A DNA stretch of 64,000 bases from Dendrolimus kikuchii (Eukaryota > Arthropoda > Insecta > Lepidoptera > Lasiocampidae), in contig CM034391.1 in assembly GCA_019925095.2 (NCBI GenBank), positions 1,949,051 through 2,013,050 of the forward strand, in the 5' to 3' direction. Shown piece after piece: positions 1 through 9,761 of the stretch (its first letter is position 1; the number at the start of each line of letters is the position of its first letter). A model generated the notes under the pieces. It was not told where the DNA came from. It ran no database searches and saw nothing but the letters and a program-made list of their open reading frames with translations. The translations under genes and the position numbers were made by a program.

Positions 1-224
1 GAACTATTTAAAATATTAGTACATAGAAACATCATAAGAGTACTTGCACACATAACCGTGGAGTGTGATATTACGACGATCGCTAGCAACACATCGTCCA
101 GTGTACAATAGGACTAATAGCGTTACGACATATAATTTCCCAAATTGCTCTACTTATTTACAATACTGTTTTTCTTTATTTATGAGTACAATCATGACTC
201 ATGTGTGAATGTAATAGTGAAAAC

Positions 225-374
225 ATTTTTTTTTATATTGCTGCAGTGTAGCAAACAGGCTGTCGGCTCACTTAATTGAAAGTGGGTACCGTCGCCTATA
301 GATATTTGAAATACCAAAGCTGCTACGCATAATAATACTGCCGGTCTCGAAGGGAAGACTGAAACCTGACCACT
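225..374 (-). repeat. Family X retroelement, old truncated copy
   Basis: Diverged antisense copy of family X (T-rich edge, then the conserved internal 'CGTCGCCTATAGA', ending in 'CTGACCACTAA'). It is cut off by the younger X copy that begins immediately to its right, so this is an older X that received a second X. Confidence 0.6.
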
Positions 375-640
375 AATTTTTTTTTTCTTTTTATTGCAGG
401 AGTTCAGCAGACAGGCAGACGGAAAGCGGTTACCATCGCCTATGGACATTCGCAACACTAAAGGTGCTACAAATGCGCTGCTGCTCTTTTAAAGGAGACT
501 GGAACCTGGTCACTAATTCTGGAACACAACTCAAGATTATTATGGCGGCATACTATAGAACAGGGATATAGCCATCAAGACGAGCAAATGTTCTACCGCC
601 TGGTGAGGCAGATTTCAATCCGGGATAGGATTCTCGCGTA
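375..640 (-). repeat. Family X retroelement
   Basis: Antisense X copy with the T-run (A-tail on the minus strand), 'TTTTATTGCAGGAG', then 'GCGGTTACCATCGCCTATGG'. Its far end diverges after about 600. It lies against the older X copy on its left, so X inserted into X. Confidence 0.75.
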
Positions 641-714
641 ATATGTGCTCATAGTAAAAGAAAAGATAAAGAAAGAGTCTGCACATTCATGAAAGGCTCT
701 GTGTGAAATATGTC

Positions 715-890
715 ATTTTTATTTTGAATCTGGGAAACAGGCGAACGGTCCACCTGCTGGAAAGCGGCTACCGTCACCTATAGACATTTGCAACAATATG
801 GGCAAAGCCAACGCATTGCCAGAGCCTTTTAGATGGGATAGACAGGCTAGGATAGGAGGAATGGGATAGGTCATTCCGCGTAGGACAAGG
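715..890 (-). repeat. X-related ancient repeat
   Basis: Shares 'GAAAGCGGCTACCGTC' and 'TAGACATTTGCAACA' with family X, then runs into a different GGGATAG-rich end (also seen near 48.3 kb and, inverted, near 13.24 kb). Probably an older relative of X with a different 3' half. Confidence 0.5.
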
Positions 891-1137
891 ATTGTTAGTT
901 AAACCTGACATCAGTTACCATAATAAGATGAGTCCGAAGCTCAATAATGAGAATGAAGTGGTCGAGGTGTTTAAAATGAAAACAACCATTTACTCTATAC
1001 TTTATGTATATTAAATGCGTGGTATACGAGGTAACAAAAGAATGTTTATCGTTACAACCATACACTAAAATGCTTGGCGTATTGTGGGGGCCATTACGTG
1101 CGACTCCTCTTTTGTTATACCTATTTATATTTTTAAC

Positions 1138-1444
1138 CGTGCAGGAACGGAGAAAGAATACAATTTCCTGCGGCCGGGCGGCCTGTCGTAAGAGGCGATT
1201 TAACAACCCACAGCCAGGTGGTAGGGCATTTGCCCGACTGAATGGCTACCACCCCTGGTCTAAAGTATGTCGCCACAACAACCTTGTGTTGTGTTCCGGC
1301 ATTAGTGACCAGGTTCCAGTTTCTCTTAAGAGAGCAGCAGCGCATTTGTAGCAACTTTGGTGTTGCAAATGTCCGTAGGCGACGGTAACCGCTTTCCATC
1401 AAGTGGGCCGTCTGCCTGTCTGCTGATCTCCTGCAATAAAAAAC
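1138..1444 (+). repeat. Family X retroelement, near full length
   Basis: Starts with the standard 5' end 'CCGTGCAGGAACGGAG' and finishes 'CTGCAATAAAAAA'. Both strands are largely open by chance of composition (about 90-115 codons), but no known domain is present. It abuts the MITE starting at 1446. Confidence 0.85.
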
Positions 1445-1445
1445 C

Positions 1446-2294
1446 TATGGAGGTTAGAGGTAAGGAGAAACAGCTCCGTATATGAAGAAGTGTCCATCGA
1501 TATGCATTAAATTAGGGTGGCGCCACTTTGGCATCAGGGTGAATTTTAAAGAAAGCGCCAAAAGTTTTTAGCGTAGTATTATAGTCTTTTAGTTTTATAA
1601 AATTAAATATTACAAAATCACTAAGCGTATTATTCAAAATTCACGAAATAAAATCACTATTCACGTTCACATAACAATTATTTGAGGTTATATTTAGTAA
1701 ATTACTTTGTACTACGTAAATAGTTGACGTTTTATAACAGTGGAGTGTCACCAACTACACTAGTCGCTAAAGATATTAATTTTTTTAACTCGGCATAGTT
1801 CGATTCATCTACAACAACTATATTCATACCATACCCTTTGTCTACATCAGCGCCATTGTGGATGGTTTTTGAACTGTTATTTACAGCTTACAACTCGACA
1901 CTTCTTCAACTATTTTCCCATATAATTTATTTTATTTTATTTAAGTATATGGCTTGGCAGCTAGGGCTTTAAGCCAGATCTTAGTTTACCATATAGTTTC
2001 TTCATTTTCTTAAGCCTATGTGTAGCACAGCTGAACTGTAGGTAATCAGCTAGTGCCATTCAACGGAGTTCTTGTGACAACTCAAAAGGCCACATTTGAC
2101 TATACAGTTCACATTTCTCACAAAACACATAATCACTACTCAAAAACTATCAATATCCTACAACTATTGTTCATTTTAGAGTAATTTTACACATTTTTAG
2201 AAAATAAAACTGCACAGCACAACATCTCCTTTCAGTTCCCGCCAAAAAACTCTTTTCCTATATAAGGTGATTCTCCTTACCTCTACCCTCCATA
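1446..2294. mobile_element. MITE with TA target site and 23-bp TIRs, split by a Y insertion
   Basis: Positions 1446-1468 and 2272-2294 are inverted repeats matching at 22 of 23 positions. The symmetry continues inside: 'GAAGAAGTGTC' at 1483-1493 and its complement at 1897-1907. The edges read TA|TGGAGG...CCTCCA|TA, as expected for a Tc1/mariner-type TA insertion. Without the Y element (1926-2252 plus one 13-bp TSD) the unit is about 509 bp. No transposase frame is visible, so it is non-autonomous. Confidence 0.7.
1926..2252 (-). mobile_element. Family Y short retroelement
   Basis: About 327 bp. On the minus strand it starts GAGTTTTTTGGCGGGAACTG and ends in a hairpin around GGCTTAAAG...CAAGCCATA with an A/T-rich tail. 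It is flanked by a 13-bp TSD with one mismatch (1913-1925 TTTTCCCATATAA; 2253-2265 TTTTCCTATATAA). It sits in the right arm of the MITE at 1446-2294, so it is younger than that MITE. Confidence 0.75.
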
Positions 2295-2919
2295 CTCTTT
2301 CGTTACACCTGACCGCGCCCCGCTCGCAGGTTCATGGTCCTGTGCAAGTCGCGGTCAAGGGTGAGTCGCTTTTAAGGGCGATTGCGCCCACAAGAACGTA
2401 TGGGTTTATAATTTTTCCCCATTACACGTTCCATAAAAAAACAAGTCGTAACAGATAAAGAAATGAATAACCCTTAAGCAATACACACAAATCTGATGAT
2501 CGTATTCGCGTTTTCCTCATATTGCGTTGGAGCGAAATATACTTGCGCACGCGCCGCGCAAACCGCGCGGAGGCACAACACTTATGACGTAAATGTTCCC
2601 AATTTCAAGTATTCGAATGATTAAGAAATAACCCGTTGTAGTTAAGTGGATATGGCATTTAGTCTTTAATCTCTTGAAAACGGGCGGCAATAGAGTTGGA
2701 CTTCCAAGGCAGCAAGCAGGACAATGACGAGGGAAATGAGCAATGCAAGTATGTAATCACCACTTACTGCCCTGCTTACTGTCGTGGCAGTACACTGTTT
2801 CAAGGGTCACATAATTATTCGCACCGCTTGAGGTGTTCGGCAAAAGGCATTGCGGTGCAAAAACCAGTCCCGACTTACAGATAATGACCCACACCATGTT
2901 GTTTTGTTTTTTGGAAATT
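2295..2919. other. No gene recognised; contains a 44-bp shared repeat
   Basis: GC-rich patches at 2310-2400 and 2540-2580 but no conserved coding signal. Positions 2612-2655 (TCGAATGATTAAGAAATAAC onward) recur almost exactly at 5910-5953, so part of it is dispersed repeat. Confidence 0.5.
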
Positions 2920-3112
2920 TTGGCTGGAACTGAATGGTATATTGTACAGTTTTATTTTAAAAAAAATGTAATATGGCTTTAAAATGAACAATAATCGTAG
3001 AATATTAATAATTCTTGAATAATCATTGTGTTTTTGTGAGAAATGTGAACTGAGTAGTCCAATATAGCTTTTTGTGTCGTCTAAAGAACTCTGCTCATTG
3101 GCATCAGTCGAA
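2920..3112 (+). repeat. Diverged Family Y fragment
   Basis: Sense-oriented, degraded copy of Y: 'TTTTGGCTGGAACTGAATGG' matches the Y start, followed by the Y middle (AAAATGAACAATAATCGTAG, TTTTTGTGAGAAATGTGAAC) and 'AAGAACTCTG'. It breaks off near 3110. Confidence 0.6.
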
Positions 3113-3205
3113 GACTATAATTCGCCTGAGGTCTTGTTCTTCTTCAGCCAATCCCTGTCCACTGCTGGACGTAAGCCTCCCCAAGTTTGCGCCACATAAT
3201 TGTGA
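3113..3205 (-). repeat. LINE 3'-end fragment, possible
   Basis: The complement contains 'CCAGCAGTGGACAGGGATTG', typical of the end of RTE/Jockey-like insect elements (compare 'CCAGCAGTGGACTACGGATG' in LINE-C at 51.5 kb). Short and degraded. Confidence 0.35.
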
Positions 3206-3383
3206 TGTGTGAGCTATACGATGATAATACAGAAGACGAGACCGTATGGACTGTTCATTTGTTTTGCCTGTCGTTGTGGTGAATTGTATAAATCGTTTGT
3301 TGTAATATGTCAAATTTTTCTTGCTATATTTTAATAATTCCTATGTTTTATTTTTTAATCCTATATTTTAGTTTTAGGGGGGA

Positions 3384-3661
3384 ATCGTAGTAACGTAATA
3401 GCTAGCGCACGCGTCCGATCCTGGCCGAAACGCATCCACCGTATAGGCAGTTTTCTGACCTAATATGCATATTGTTACAACCACCACGTGCTAACAACGA
3501 GGAAGGAAAACATCGTGATGAAACCTGCACATCGTGCACATCTGCACAACCGATGTGTCAAACCTGCCAAGCCGCCTTGGACAAGCGTGGCGGGTATACT
3601 CTCCGTTCCCCAATAGTGAGGGGGCCTAGCCCAGCAGTGGGACGTTCATGAGCTGTTATTA
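3384..3661 (+). mobile_element. SINE S1 (tRNA-derived head)
   Basis: 5' part 'GTAACGTAATAGCTAGCGCA' is the A-box region. The B box is damaged: the consensus GGTTCGATCCTGG is reduced to CCGATCCTGG by a small deletion. The body (CATCGTGATGAAACCTGCAC) and 3' part (CCCAGCAGTGGGACGTTCAT) match the other S1 copies. Confidence 0.75.
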
Positions 3662-3870
3662 TCTTAATATATATAAATTACGTGTCACGTTGTTTGTCCG
3701 CGATAGACTCCTAAACTACTTGACCGATTTTAATCAAATTTGCACACCGTGTGCAGTTTGATCCGACTTGAAAGATAGGATAGCTTACATTTGGACCCGG
3801 TAGGTGGCGCTGGAATCGGGTTCTAAATTTTATTTCTTCAGGGCAGAACAACGTCTGCCGGGACAGCTAG
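3662..3870 (+). mobile_element. Non-autonomous Helitron, 209 bp
   Basis: Begins TCTTAATATATATAAATTAC after an A and ends GCCGGGACAGCTAG before a T, the Helitron A|TC...CTAG|T pattern. A copy of exactly the same length lies at 29144-29352. No TIR or TSD, as expected. Joined directly to SINE S1. Confidence 0.8.
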
Positions 3871-3902
3871 TATTACATATATTTTATTATTTAATCGTAA
3901 AT

Positions 3903-4212
3903 TTTTATCCGTGTAGGAACGGAGAAAGAATACAATTTCCTGCGGCCGGGAGACTTGTCGTAAGAGGCGACAAAACAACCCACCGCCAAGTGGTAGGGTA
4001 TTTACTCGTCTGGATGGCAACCACCCTTGGTCTAGAGTATGCCGCCATAACAACCTTGTGTTGTGTTCCGGCATTAGTGTCCAGGTTCCAGTCTCCCTTA
4101 AGAGAGCAGCAGCACATTTGTAGCACCTTTGGTGTTGCAAATGTCCATAGGCGATGCTAACCGTTTTCCAACAAGTCGGCCGTCTACCTGTCTGCTGAAG
4201 TCCTGCAATAAA
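3903..4212 (+). repeat. Family X retroelement, near full length
   Basis: 'TTATCCGTGTAGGAACGGAG' to 'GTCCTGCAATAAAAATAA'. Full X body with several C/T differences from the consensus. Confidence 0.85.
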
Positions 4213-4629
4213 AATAATGAAGAGTTTATACTCTGCTAACATTTTAATAGTATTTAAATAAGTGTTGACTGCAAAATAGTATAGAAAACTTTTTGTACGT
4301 ATTGTTTCATCAAGTTTCCTAATTATTCTTTGCCAAGCGTTTGTGCAAGTGGCTGTTAGTTATTTAGATGACGAAATATATTTCTTTCGAGAAATACAGT
4401 TTGCAAGATTTTACATGAGAGAGAAAGAAATTAATGGGCGGTTAAGAAAATTTAACTAAGCATGTATACATATTGATTATTTACTAGATACCAAAGTAAA
4501 ATTGATTGTTACCTTTTCACGACTATACATACGACTGGAAGGGTTTTAATGGGATACCTACGTGGAGTTCGGTATCGCTACCATCGGTTTACTATAGTGA
4601 TCCATAGACACAAACTTGAATCATCTATA
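4213..4629. other. No feature recognised
   Basis: AT-rich sequence without a convincing frame, hairpin or repeat match within the window. Confidence 0.5.
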
Positions 4630-4633
4630 ATAT

Positions 4634-5084
4634 TGTTACGACCGACAAAGACCGGTTCACACCTGCAGTTTATTACCTTCCCGCATTTGGACTTCTTTTG
4701 TTTACTTTGTGTTTAATATTTGTAATTAGAAAACAGCCAATTGTGTATTGTAAATCTTTTATGGCAGTCATTAGACAGGTGTGTCGAACTGATTCTGAGA
4801 AATTCGATCTACGCGGTCGGGCAGCCATATTGTATCGGTGCAGTATAAAGCAATGGCCCGATGGAGAGACCGGAAGACGGGCGATAATCAGCAGCGAGAC
4901 AAGCCGTGTGTACATTCGATAATCTATATAGTGACGGACTTTGCGCGTGTTATTGAATCGCGCATTACGTTTGTACTAGTGTGTCCAGTTATATTTGTAC
5001 CTGTGCTATACGTGTTTGTATAGTTCTAATACATTCTATAATAATTCCAACGGCATTTTAATTCGAGCCCTGCAACTCGTAACA
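4634..5084 (+). mobile_element. Solo LTR, gypsy-like
   Basis: A 451-bp unit begins TGTTACGACC and ends ACTCGTAACA, i.e. TG...CA with an 8-bp terminal inverted repeat (TGTTACGA/TCGTAACA), and is flanked on both sides by ATAT (4630-4633, 5085-5088). A 4-bp AT-type duplication is usual for gypsy-group insect LTR elements. There is no internal gag/pol on either side, so this is a solo LTR. A related diverged copy lies inverted at about 38320-38816. The orientation is tentative, as neither TATA box nor poly(A) site was established. Confidence 0.7.
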
Positions 5085-5089
5085 ATATT

Positions 5090-5860
5090 ATAAAATTCTA
5101 AACATACCGGGTCTGTACATTGAAGCTATTTAAAAAAGAAACAACTGGAATAGACTATATTAACGATGAAGAGCACTATGCCATTTTTATTAGATTTCTT
5201 GTCTGTTTGTTCGGGATTCACGTGAAAATTACTGGACTGAATTCGATGCGGCTTTCGCTGATTGACAGCTAACTTTTAGACTTAAAATCTGCGCTGCTTG
5301 TTATCCTGGGAATCCCACGGGATTTTTTCTGGGAATGATTCAAAATGGTCATATTGAAAAATAATCGAATTCCAAGATGATTTTTTTACTGATCGATAAC
5401 AAAATCCGTTCAGGAACGGAGAAAGAATACAATTTCCTGCGGCCGGGCGGCCTGTCGTAAGAGGCGACAGAACAACCCACAGGTCTAAAGTATGTCGCCA
5501 TAACAACCTTGAGTTGTGTTCCGGCATTAGTGACCAGGTTCCGGTCTCCCTTAAGAGAGTAGCGGCGCATTTGTAGCGCCTTTGGTGATGCAAATGTCCA
5601 TAGGCGATGGTAACCGCTTTCCATCAAGTGGGCCGTCTGCCTGCCTGCTGAACTCCTGCAATAAAAAAAACAGAAATGTAATTTCGCGAGAATTTTCCCG
5701 GGAGCGGTTTGTAGATGTTCAGGTTAACAAATAGCTTATTCCGACACATTTTTCAATAAAACGATAGCTTACATTATTTTACGAGGATTCCCGGGAATCC
5801 CGCGGGAATTTCAAGTGAAGCGCAGACGATGTCGCGGGAATATTAGGGTTCAATATAATT
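5090..5860. repeat. Family U dispersed repeat, interrupted by X
   Basis: Blocks of this region (CTTCAATGTACAG complement; GGGAATCCC/CGGGATT motifs; TTACTGGACTGAATTCGATG) reappear inverted at 18690-19010. Repeated GGGAATCCCGCGGGAATT-like motifs suggest a non-autonomous Helitron-type element, but clean ends were not found. Confidence 0.5.
5405..5668 (+). repeat. Family X retroelement with internal deletion
   Basis: 'AATCCGTTCAGGAACGGAG' to 'CTCCTGCAATAAAAAA'. About 45 bp are missing between 'AACAACCCACAG' and 'GTCTAAAGTATGTCG'. Inserted in family U. Confidence 0.8.
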
Positions 5861-5909
5861 GAATACCAACGTGTCCTTTCAGTTGTGTCTTACAATTAAA
5901 TTGGATTAA

Positions 5910-5953
5910 TTCGAATGATTAAGAAATAACCCGTTGTAGTTAAGTGGATATGG
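5910..5953 (+). repeat. 44-bp shared repeat, second copy
   Basis: TCGAATGATTAAGAAATAAC and the following 24 bases equal 2612-2655. It adjoins the broken end of the LINE pseudogene at 5989, suggesting that the sequence belongs to a repeat cut by or carried with that LINE. Confidence 0.55.
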
Positions 5954-5988
5954 CTATTATTTTTAATTTTAATACGGGATGCGGCCAA

Positions 5989-6526
5989 CGTGTCTACGCA
6001 AGTCGCATCCCACACCAAAGGCTTGCCCCGCTGCCAGGGAATTAGAGTCATTCCGTCGGGACGCCTAAGCCGGCACGTTAGCAGTGGCAAGCGCCCTCCG
6101 TAAGACATCATTCAAGGCAGCGTGGCGTGACCATCTGCCGGCACAGCGGCGGCAAGAAAGACCGTGATATCCCGGGCCGATTATCTCTGTTCCACAGACG
6201 CATGTGAGTGGTGCTCATATGCGAGAACCCAAGCGCAGATTTATAGCCAAAGAAAAGGAAGTATTATCCATTAATGTACCTATGTTTGGGGAGGGGATAG
6301 CTTGGAGCCAGAAACCAGACTCTTTGCGGGAAACGGCAAGGATGCGGGCACATCCTGTAGAGTTAGCGGAATTTGAAAGTTCTGTATTTAATCCTCTGCA
6401 AATAGGTTCATCCCAGCATCGTTGCGAATTCAGGATCGTGGGAATGTCTTCACCAGGGCAGACCATTTTCCAGGCGTTTAGAGCTTCATTTAAGAATGAT
6501 ATACTGGCATTATTCCAGTGTTGCAT
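5989..6526 (-). pseudogene. C-terminal part of a LINE with restriction-like endonuclease, frameshifted
   Basis: Read on the minus strand, about 6526-6215 encodes '...ARILAVSRKESGFWLQAIPS...', the segment just after the reverse transcriptase in this type of retroelement protein. A frame change follows. At about 6205-6150 there is a CVCG...YHGLSC zinc knuckle (CCHC), then [10 protein letters not shown] (the RHxxxN motif). After a stop and another frame change comes PDG, 15 residues, then [12 protein letters not shown] near 6010, fitting the PDx(n)D catalytic core of the restriction-like endonuclease used by R2/NeSL-type LINEs. At least two frame breaks and truncation after 'AAS' make it a dead fragment. 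A second piece of the same family continues this domain at 52.6-53.0 kb. Family assignment is from motif recognition only. Confidence 0.65.
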
Positions 6527-6606
6527 ACATTTTTTAAATAATAGGCTAGTGCTATAAGCGGATGAAAGAAAGGCCGGTAGAGCAACGCTAGAGATTTTGC
6601 GGATGA

Positions 6607-6655
6607 AATATTTTTTTATTTATTGATTCTGAGGCGGTACGAAGTTTGCCGAGCC
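6607..6655 (+). repeat. Helitron 3' fragment
   Basis: 'TTATTGATTCTGAGGCGGTA' plus 'CGAAGTTTGCCG' matches the 3' end of the Helitrons at 39.8 and 50.9 kb, but the last bases (CAGCTAG) have been lost. Confidence 0.55.
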
Positions 6656-6804
6656 GCGTGTAAATCATAAGTTGTGCGTAACGCATACGACTTCCTATTT
6701 TGCGTAATATCATTTATATTTTTAATTGCTGTTTCGAGATTTATTAACTGTGGTTCTTAATGACGTTATTGCAACTTTACGTTTCAAAGTATGTGTACAA
6801 GTTG

Positions 6805-7078
6805 TAATAGCTTAGTGGTTAACGCACTTGCGTCTCAAACTCAAAGGGTGCTAGTTCGAATTCTGGACGGAAAGCAAGTACCACTTAGGCAAGAGCATAT
6901 TGTTACAATTAACACGTGCTAATGGTAAAGGCAAACATGGTGATGACACCTGCACATTAAGATAATCGATGTCTCAAACCCGCTAATCCACCAAGGATAA
7001 GCGCGGCGGGTATACTGCCTCTTCCCTTATAAGTAGAAGGTTCGAGCCCAGCAGTGGTACGTTTCCCACAGAACATCG
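6805..7078 (+). mobile_element. SINE S1, diverged
   Basis: A-box like 'TAGCTTAGTGGTTAACGCAC', B-box like 'GTTCGAATTCTGG', then the S1 body ('CATGGTGATGACACCTGCAC') and 'CAGCAGTGGTACGTTTCCCA'. An old copy. Confidence 0.75.
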
Positions 7079-7177
7079 ATTTTTGTTATATGTATGTATA
7101 TATGCCCTTTTTATAATAATCTATAAGGAATTTAATTACGTCGCTATTTCTTCAAATAAAGTCTTTTTTTCTTCTTT

Positions 7178-7180
<3 letters not shown>

Positions 7181-7243
<63 letters not shown>
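7181..7243. repeat. (TA)n microsatellite
   Basis: About 31 uninterrupted TA units. The adjacent LINE-A begins inside the tract and ends in another short TA tract (7764-7775), so LINE-A probably inserted into a TA array. Confidence 0.95.
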
Positions 7244-7247
<4 letters not shown>

Positions 7248-7765
7248 CAGCCAGAAGGCCCAGCTCGCCGTACACAACGCGGTGCAGGTACCTACGCTCA
7301 CGTATGGAAGCGAGAGTTGGGTATGGAAGAGAGAGCATGAAATTAGAGTAAACGCGGTCGAGATGCGAGCACTGCGCAAAATCTGCGGAGTGACGCTCGC
7401 GGACCGCGTTCGTAATACCGAAGTAAGAAAGACAGTTGGTCTGAAAGAGAGTGTCGGGGTGAAGGTAAGGAAAGGAATGCTCCGGTGGTTCGGGCATGTG
7501 GAAAGAATGACTAAACAGATATATAATGCAAAAATGGATGGATGCAGAAGTCGTGGAAGGCCACGACACACCTTCCATGATCAAATTGATCGTGTACTAG
7601 CAGAAGGTGATGTCAGGAGCCTTAAGAATAGACGAGCGTGCATGACAAGAGTTATGAATGTCAAAGAAGCAAGTGAGGTGTGTAAGAATAAGCCTAAATG
7701 CGCTCTGTTGTACGTGCCTACCTCGCCAGGGAACTGGCGTGAAGTTATGTATGTATGTATGTATA
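7244..7765 (+). pseudogene. LINE-A reverse transcriptase C-terminal fragment
   Basis: Encodes '...PTLTYGSESWVWKRE...' through RALRKICGVTLADRVR, MLRWFGHVERM, GRPRHTFHDQIDRV to the end, then (ATGT)n. This is the C-terminal part of a non-LTR reverse transcriptase (YGSE.W, R.I.G, LRW.GH..R), RTE-like. The residues HDER after HVERM are deleted. 5' truncated, as usual after target-primed reverse transcription. Confidence 0.85.
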
Positions 7766-7779
7766 TATATATATAATTG

Positions 7780-7925
7780 AAATCCACGTAAATAGTGACT
7801 CATCACGATATCTCGGGAACTATAATACCTATAGACTTCAAATTTGGCATGGACCTTCCTTTCGCCAGGTAGAGGTCAGTTAAGAACGGATTTTACGGCA
7901 CGCGAAGCGGGCGGGTATCAGCTAG
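7780..7925 (+). mobile_element. Helitron 3' end
   Basis: 'TCTCGGGAACTATAATACCT...' and the end 'GCGGGCGGGTATCAGCTAG' followed by T. The 5' terminus is lost at the LINE-A junction. Confidence 0.6.
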
Positions 7926-8062
7926 TCAGTAATATTCCTGCCACGGGTTGTCTGGAAGAGATCGCTTTTTGGCGATCAGACCGCCCCTTGTATACAATTA
8001 GAATAATACTAGTTCATACGTTTTTTTGTAACGGTGTACAATAAAGTGTTATCTATCTATAT
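7926..8062 (+). repeat. Z element (LINE/SINE 3' tail)
   Basis: 'TGTCTGGAAGAGATCGCTTT', then a short GCGAT hairpin, 'AGACCGCC', and the end 'GTACAATAAAGTGTTATC' with TATC repeats. The same block occurs at 46.5 (-), 49.3 (-) and 55.3 kb (+). Confidence 0.65.
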
Positions 8063-8067
8063 TTATT

Positions 8068-8368
8068 TGTGCAGTGACGGTGAAAGAATACAATTTCCTG
8101 CGGCCTAGCGGCCTGTCGTAAGAGGCGACTAAACAACCCACAGCCAGGTGGTAGGGTATTTGCTCGACTGGATGGCGACCACCCCTGGTCTAGAGCATGC
8201 CGCCATAACAACCTTGTGTTGTGTTCCGGCATTAGTGCCGAGGTTCCACTCTCCTTTAAGAGAGCAGCAGCGCATTTGTAGCACCTTTGGTGTTGCTAAT
8301 GTCCATAGGCGATGGTAACCGCTTTCCATCAAGTGAGCCGTCTGCCTGTCTGCTGAACTCCTGCAATA
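8068..8368 (+). repeat. Family X retroelement
   Basis: 'TTGTGCAGTGACGGTGAAAG' to 'CTGCAATAAAAAAAA'. Near full length, with a slightly altered 5' end (GTGACGG instead of GAACGG). Confidence 0.8.
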
Positions 8369-8388
8369 AAAAAAATTTAAAAAAAGTT

Positions 8389-8745
8389 GTACAGTGACGG
8401 AGAAAGAATACTAAATTCTGCAGACGAGCGGCCTGTAAAAGGTGACAAACAACCCGCAGCTAGGTGGTAGGGCTATTGTCCGTCTGGATGGACACCACGC
8501 CTGATCTAAGGTCATAACAAACTTGAGTGGTGCTCCGGTTTCAGTCCTCCCTTCCAGGCCGGCAGCACATTGGTAGCAACTTTTCATGTACTTTTCAGGA
8601 ATAAAAATAACCATCCCTGACCTCGAACCAGCATTATGGCCAGGTTTCAGTCCTCCCTTCGTGTTCGACAGCACATTTGTAGAACTTTTGATGTTGCATT
8701 GTTTATAGGCGACAGTAATGTATTTTCATCGGGTGTGCCATCAGT
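8389..8745 (+). repeat. X-subfamily copy, diverged
   Basis: 'GTACAGTGACGGAGAAAGAA' begins a second, strongly diverged X copy in tandem with the previous one. Its 3' part (TTTCAGTCCTCCCTTC...GCAGCACATT) appears twice (8540-8575 and 8645-8680), so it contains an internal duplication. Confidence 0.6.
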
Positions 8746-8957
8746 AGGGTTGCCAACTATTGTTGAGAAAAATAAAGTATTACATTTTTTAACTAGGTGT
8801 CGCCGCACGATTTACCCAAGGAAGGTACACACCGCTGAAGCCGGGCAGAAATCAGTATGCTCGTGCAGGTGTGTACACGCAATTTCAAAATTGCCTATGA
8901 CAAACGGTCATTGTCTACGGCCAACCGCCTTGGTCATTGTCTACGCACAACAAAAAA

Positions 8958-9206
8958 TGGACCTACTTATGCAATATGGAACCAACCCACATACTGACAG
9001 TTTTGAGAAAAAGCCGTTTTTATTAAAATTTTGCGTACAAAAATATATGTCTATATTTTGGAAAAAACATTTAGAATATTGTATATTAGATTTTCTCGTT
9101 ATGATTTTTATTGAGTCGATAGAAGGTGCATTTTGAAAGTCTTCTGCATCCTTAACGCAATTTTGGCATGTTTGTGGATTGGTTCTGTTTTGCATAAGTA
9201 GGTCCA
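8958..9206. mobile_element. MITE with about 37-bp TIRs, 249 bp
   Basis: 8958-8994 (TGGACCTACTTATGCA onward) and 9170-9206 are inverted copies with about 33 of 37 matches. The interior is AT-rich and non-coding. No clear TSD was identified. Superfamily unknown. Confidence 0.6.
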
Positions 9207-9228
9207 AATTATTGCAAAATTGGGAGTT

Positions 9229-9426
9229 TTTGGCGGGAACTGAAAGGGGACGTTGTGCTGTGCAGTTTTATTTTCTTAAAATGTGTAAAATTACTCTAAA
9301 ATGAACAATAGTTGTAGGATATTGATAGTTTTTGAGTAGTAATTATGTGTTTTTGTGAGAAATAAGAACTGCATAGTCAAATGTGGCCTTTCGAGTTTTC
9401 ACAAGAACTCCGTTGATTGGTGTGGA
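9229..9426 (+). repeat. Family Y, truncated at 3' end
   Basis: Begins at the standard Y start (GAGTTTTTGGCGGGAACTG) and follows Y to 'CAAGAACTCCGTTGATTGG'. Here Y is replaced by an antisense X fragment. Confidence 0.7.
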
Positions 9427-9650
9427 TATTGTCGCCTATGGACATTTGCACCATCAAAGTCGCTACAAATGCGCTGCTGCTCTCTTAAGGTAGACTGGAA
9501 ACTGGTCACTAATGCCGGAACACAACTCAAGGTTGTTATGGCGACATACTTTAGACCAGGGGTGGTAGCCATCCAGTCGGGTAAATGCCCTACAACCTGG
9601 CTGTGGGTTGTTAAGTCGCCTCTTACGACAGGCCAGTTCCTGCACAGATA
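9427..9650 (-). repeat. Family X fragment
   Basis: From 'TTGTCGCCTATGGACATTTG' to 'CGACAGGCCAGTTCCTGCAC'. The A-tail end and about 35 bp near the 5' end are missing. Confidence 0.8.
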
Positions 9651-9699
9651 AGTAGAGAAGAGGAGAGTAGAGATATCGCATTTTTAAAATAACATCGCA

Positions 9700-9761
9700 G
9701 CAAATTTAGCGTTAGCCCAAAGTAACTATTCCACGCGGACGAAGACGCGAGCAGAAGCTAG
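9700..9761 (+). mobile_element. Helitron 3' end
   Basis: 'CCACGCGGACGAAGACGCGA' followed by 'GCAGAAGCTAG|T', the widespread lepidopteran Helitron terminus with its GC-rich hairpin. The upstream part could not be delimited. Confidence 0.6.

Noticed and set aside
2400..2460. rRNA fragment ('AAGTCGTAACA')
   Set aside because: Only an 11-base match to a conserved rRNA word; neighbouring sequence does not match rRNA.
6204..6557. Plus-strand 117-codon frame
   Set aside because: It is the opposite strand of the LINE endonuclease pseudogene, where the motifs CCHC and PDx(n)D are found.
7083..7340. Protein-coding gene across the (TA)n tract
   Set aside because: Tyr-Ile repeats are translated microsatellite; the rest is LINE-A read out of frame.
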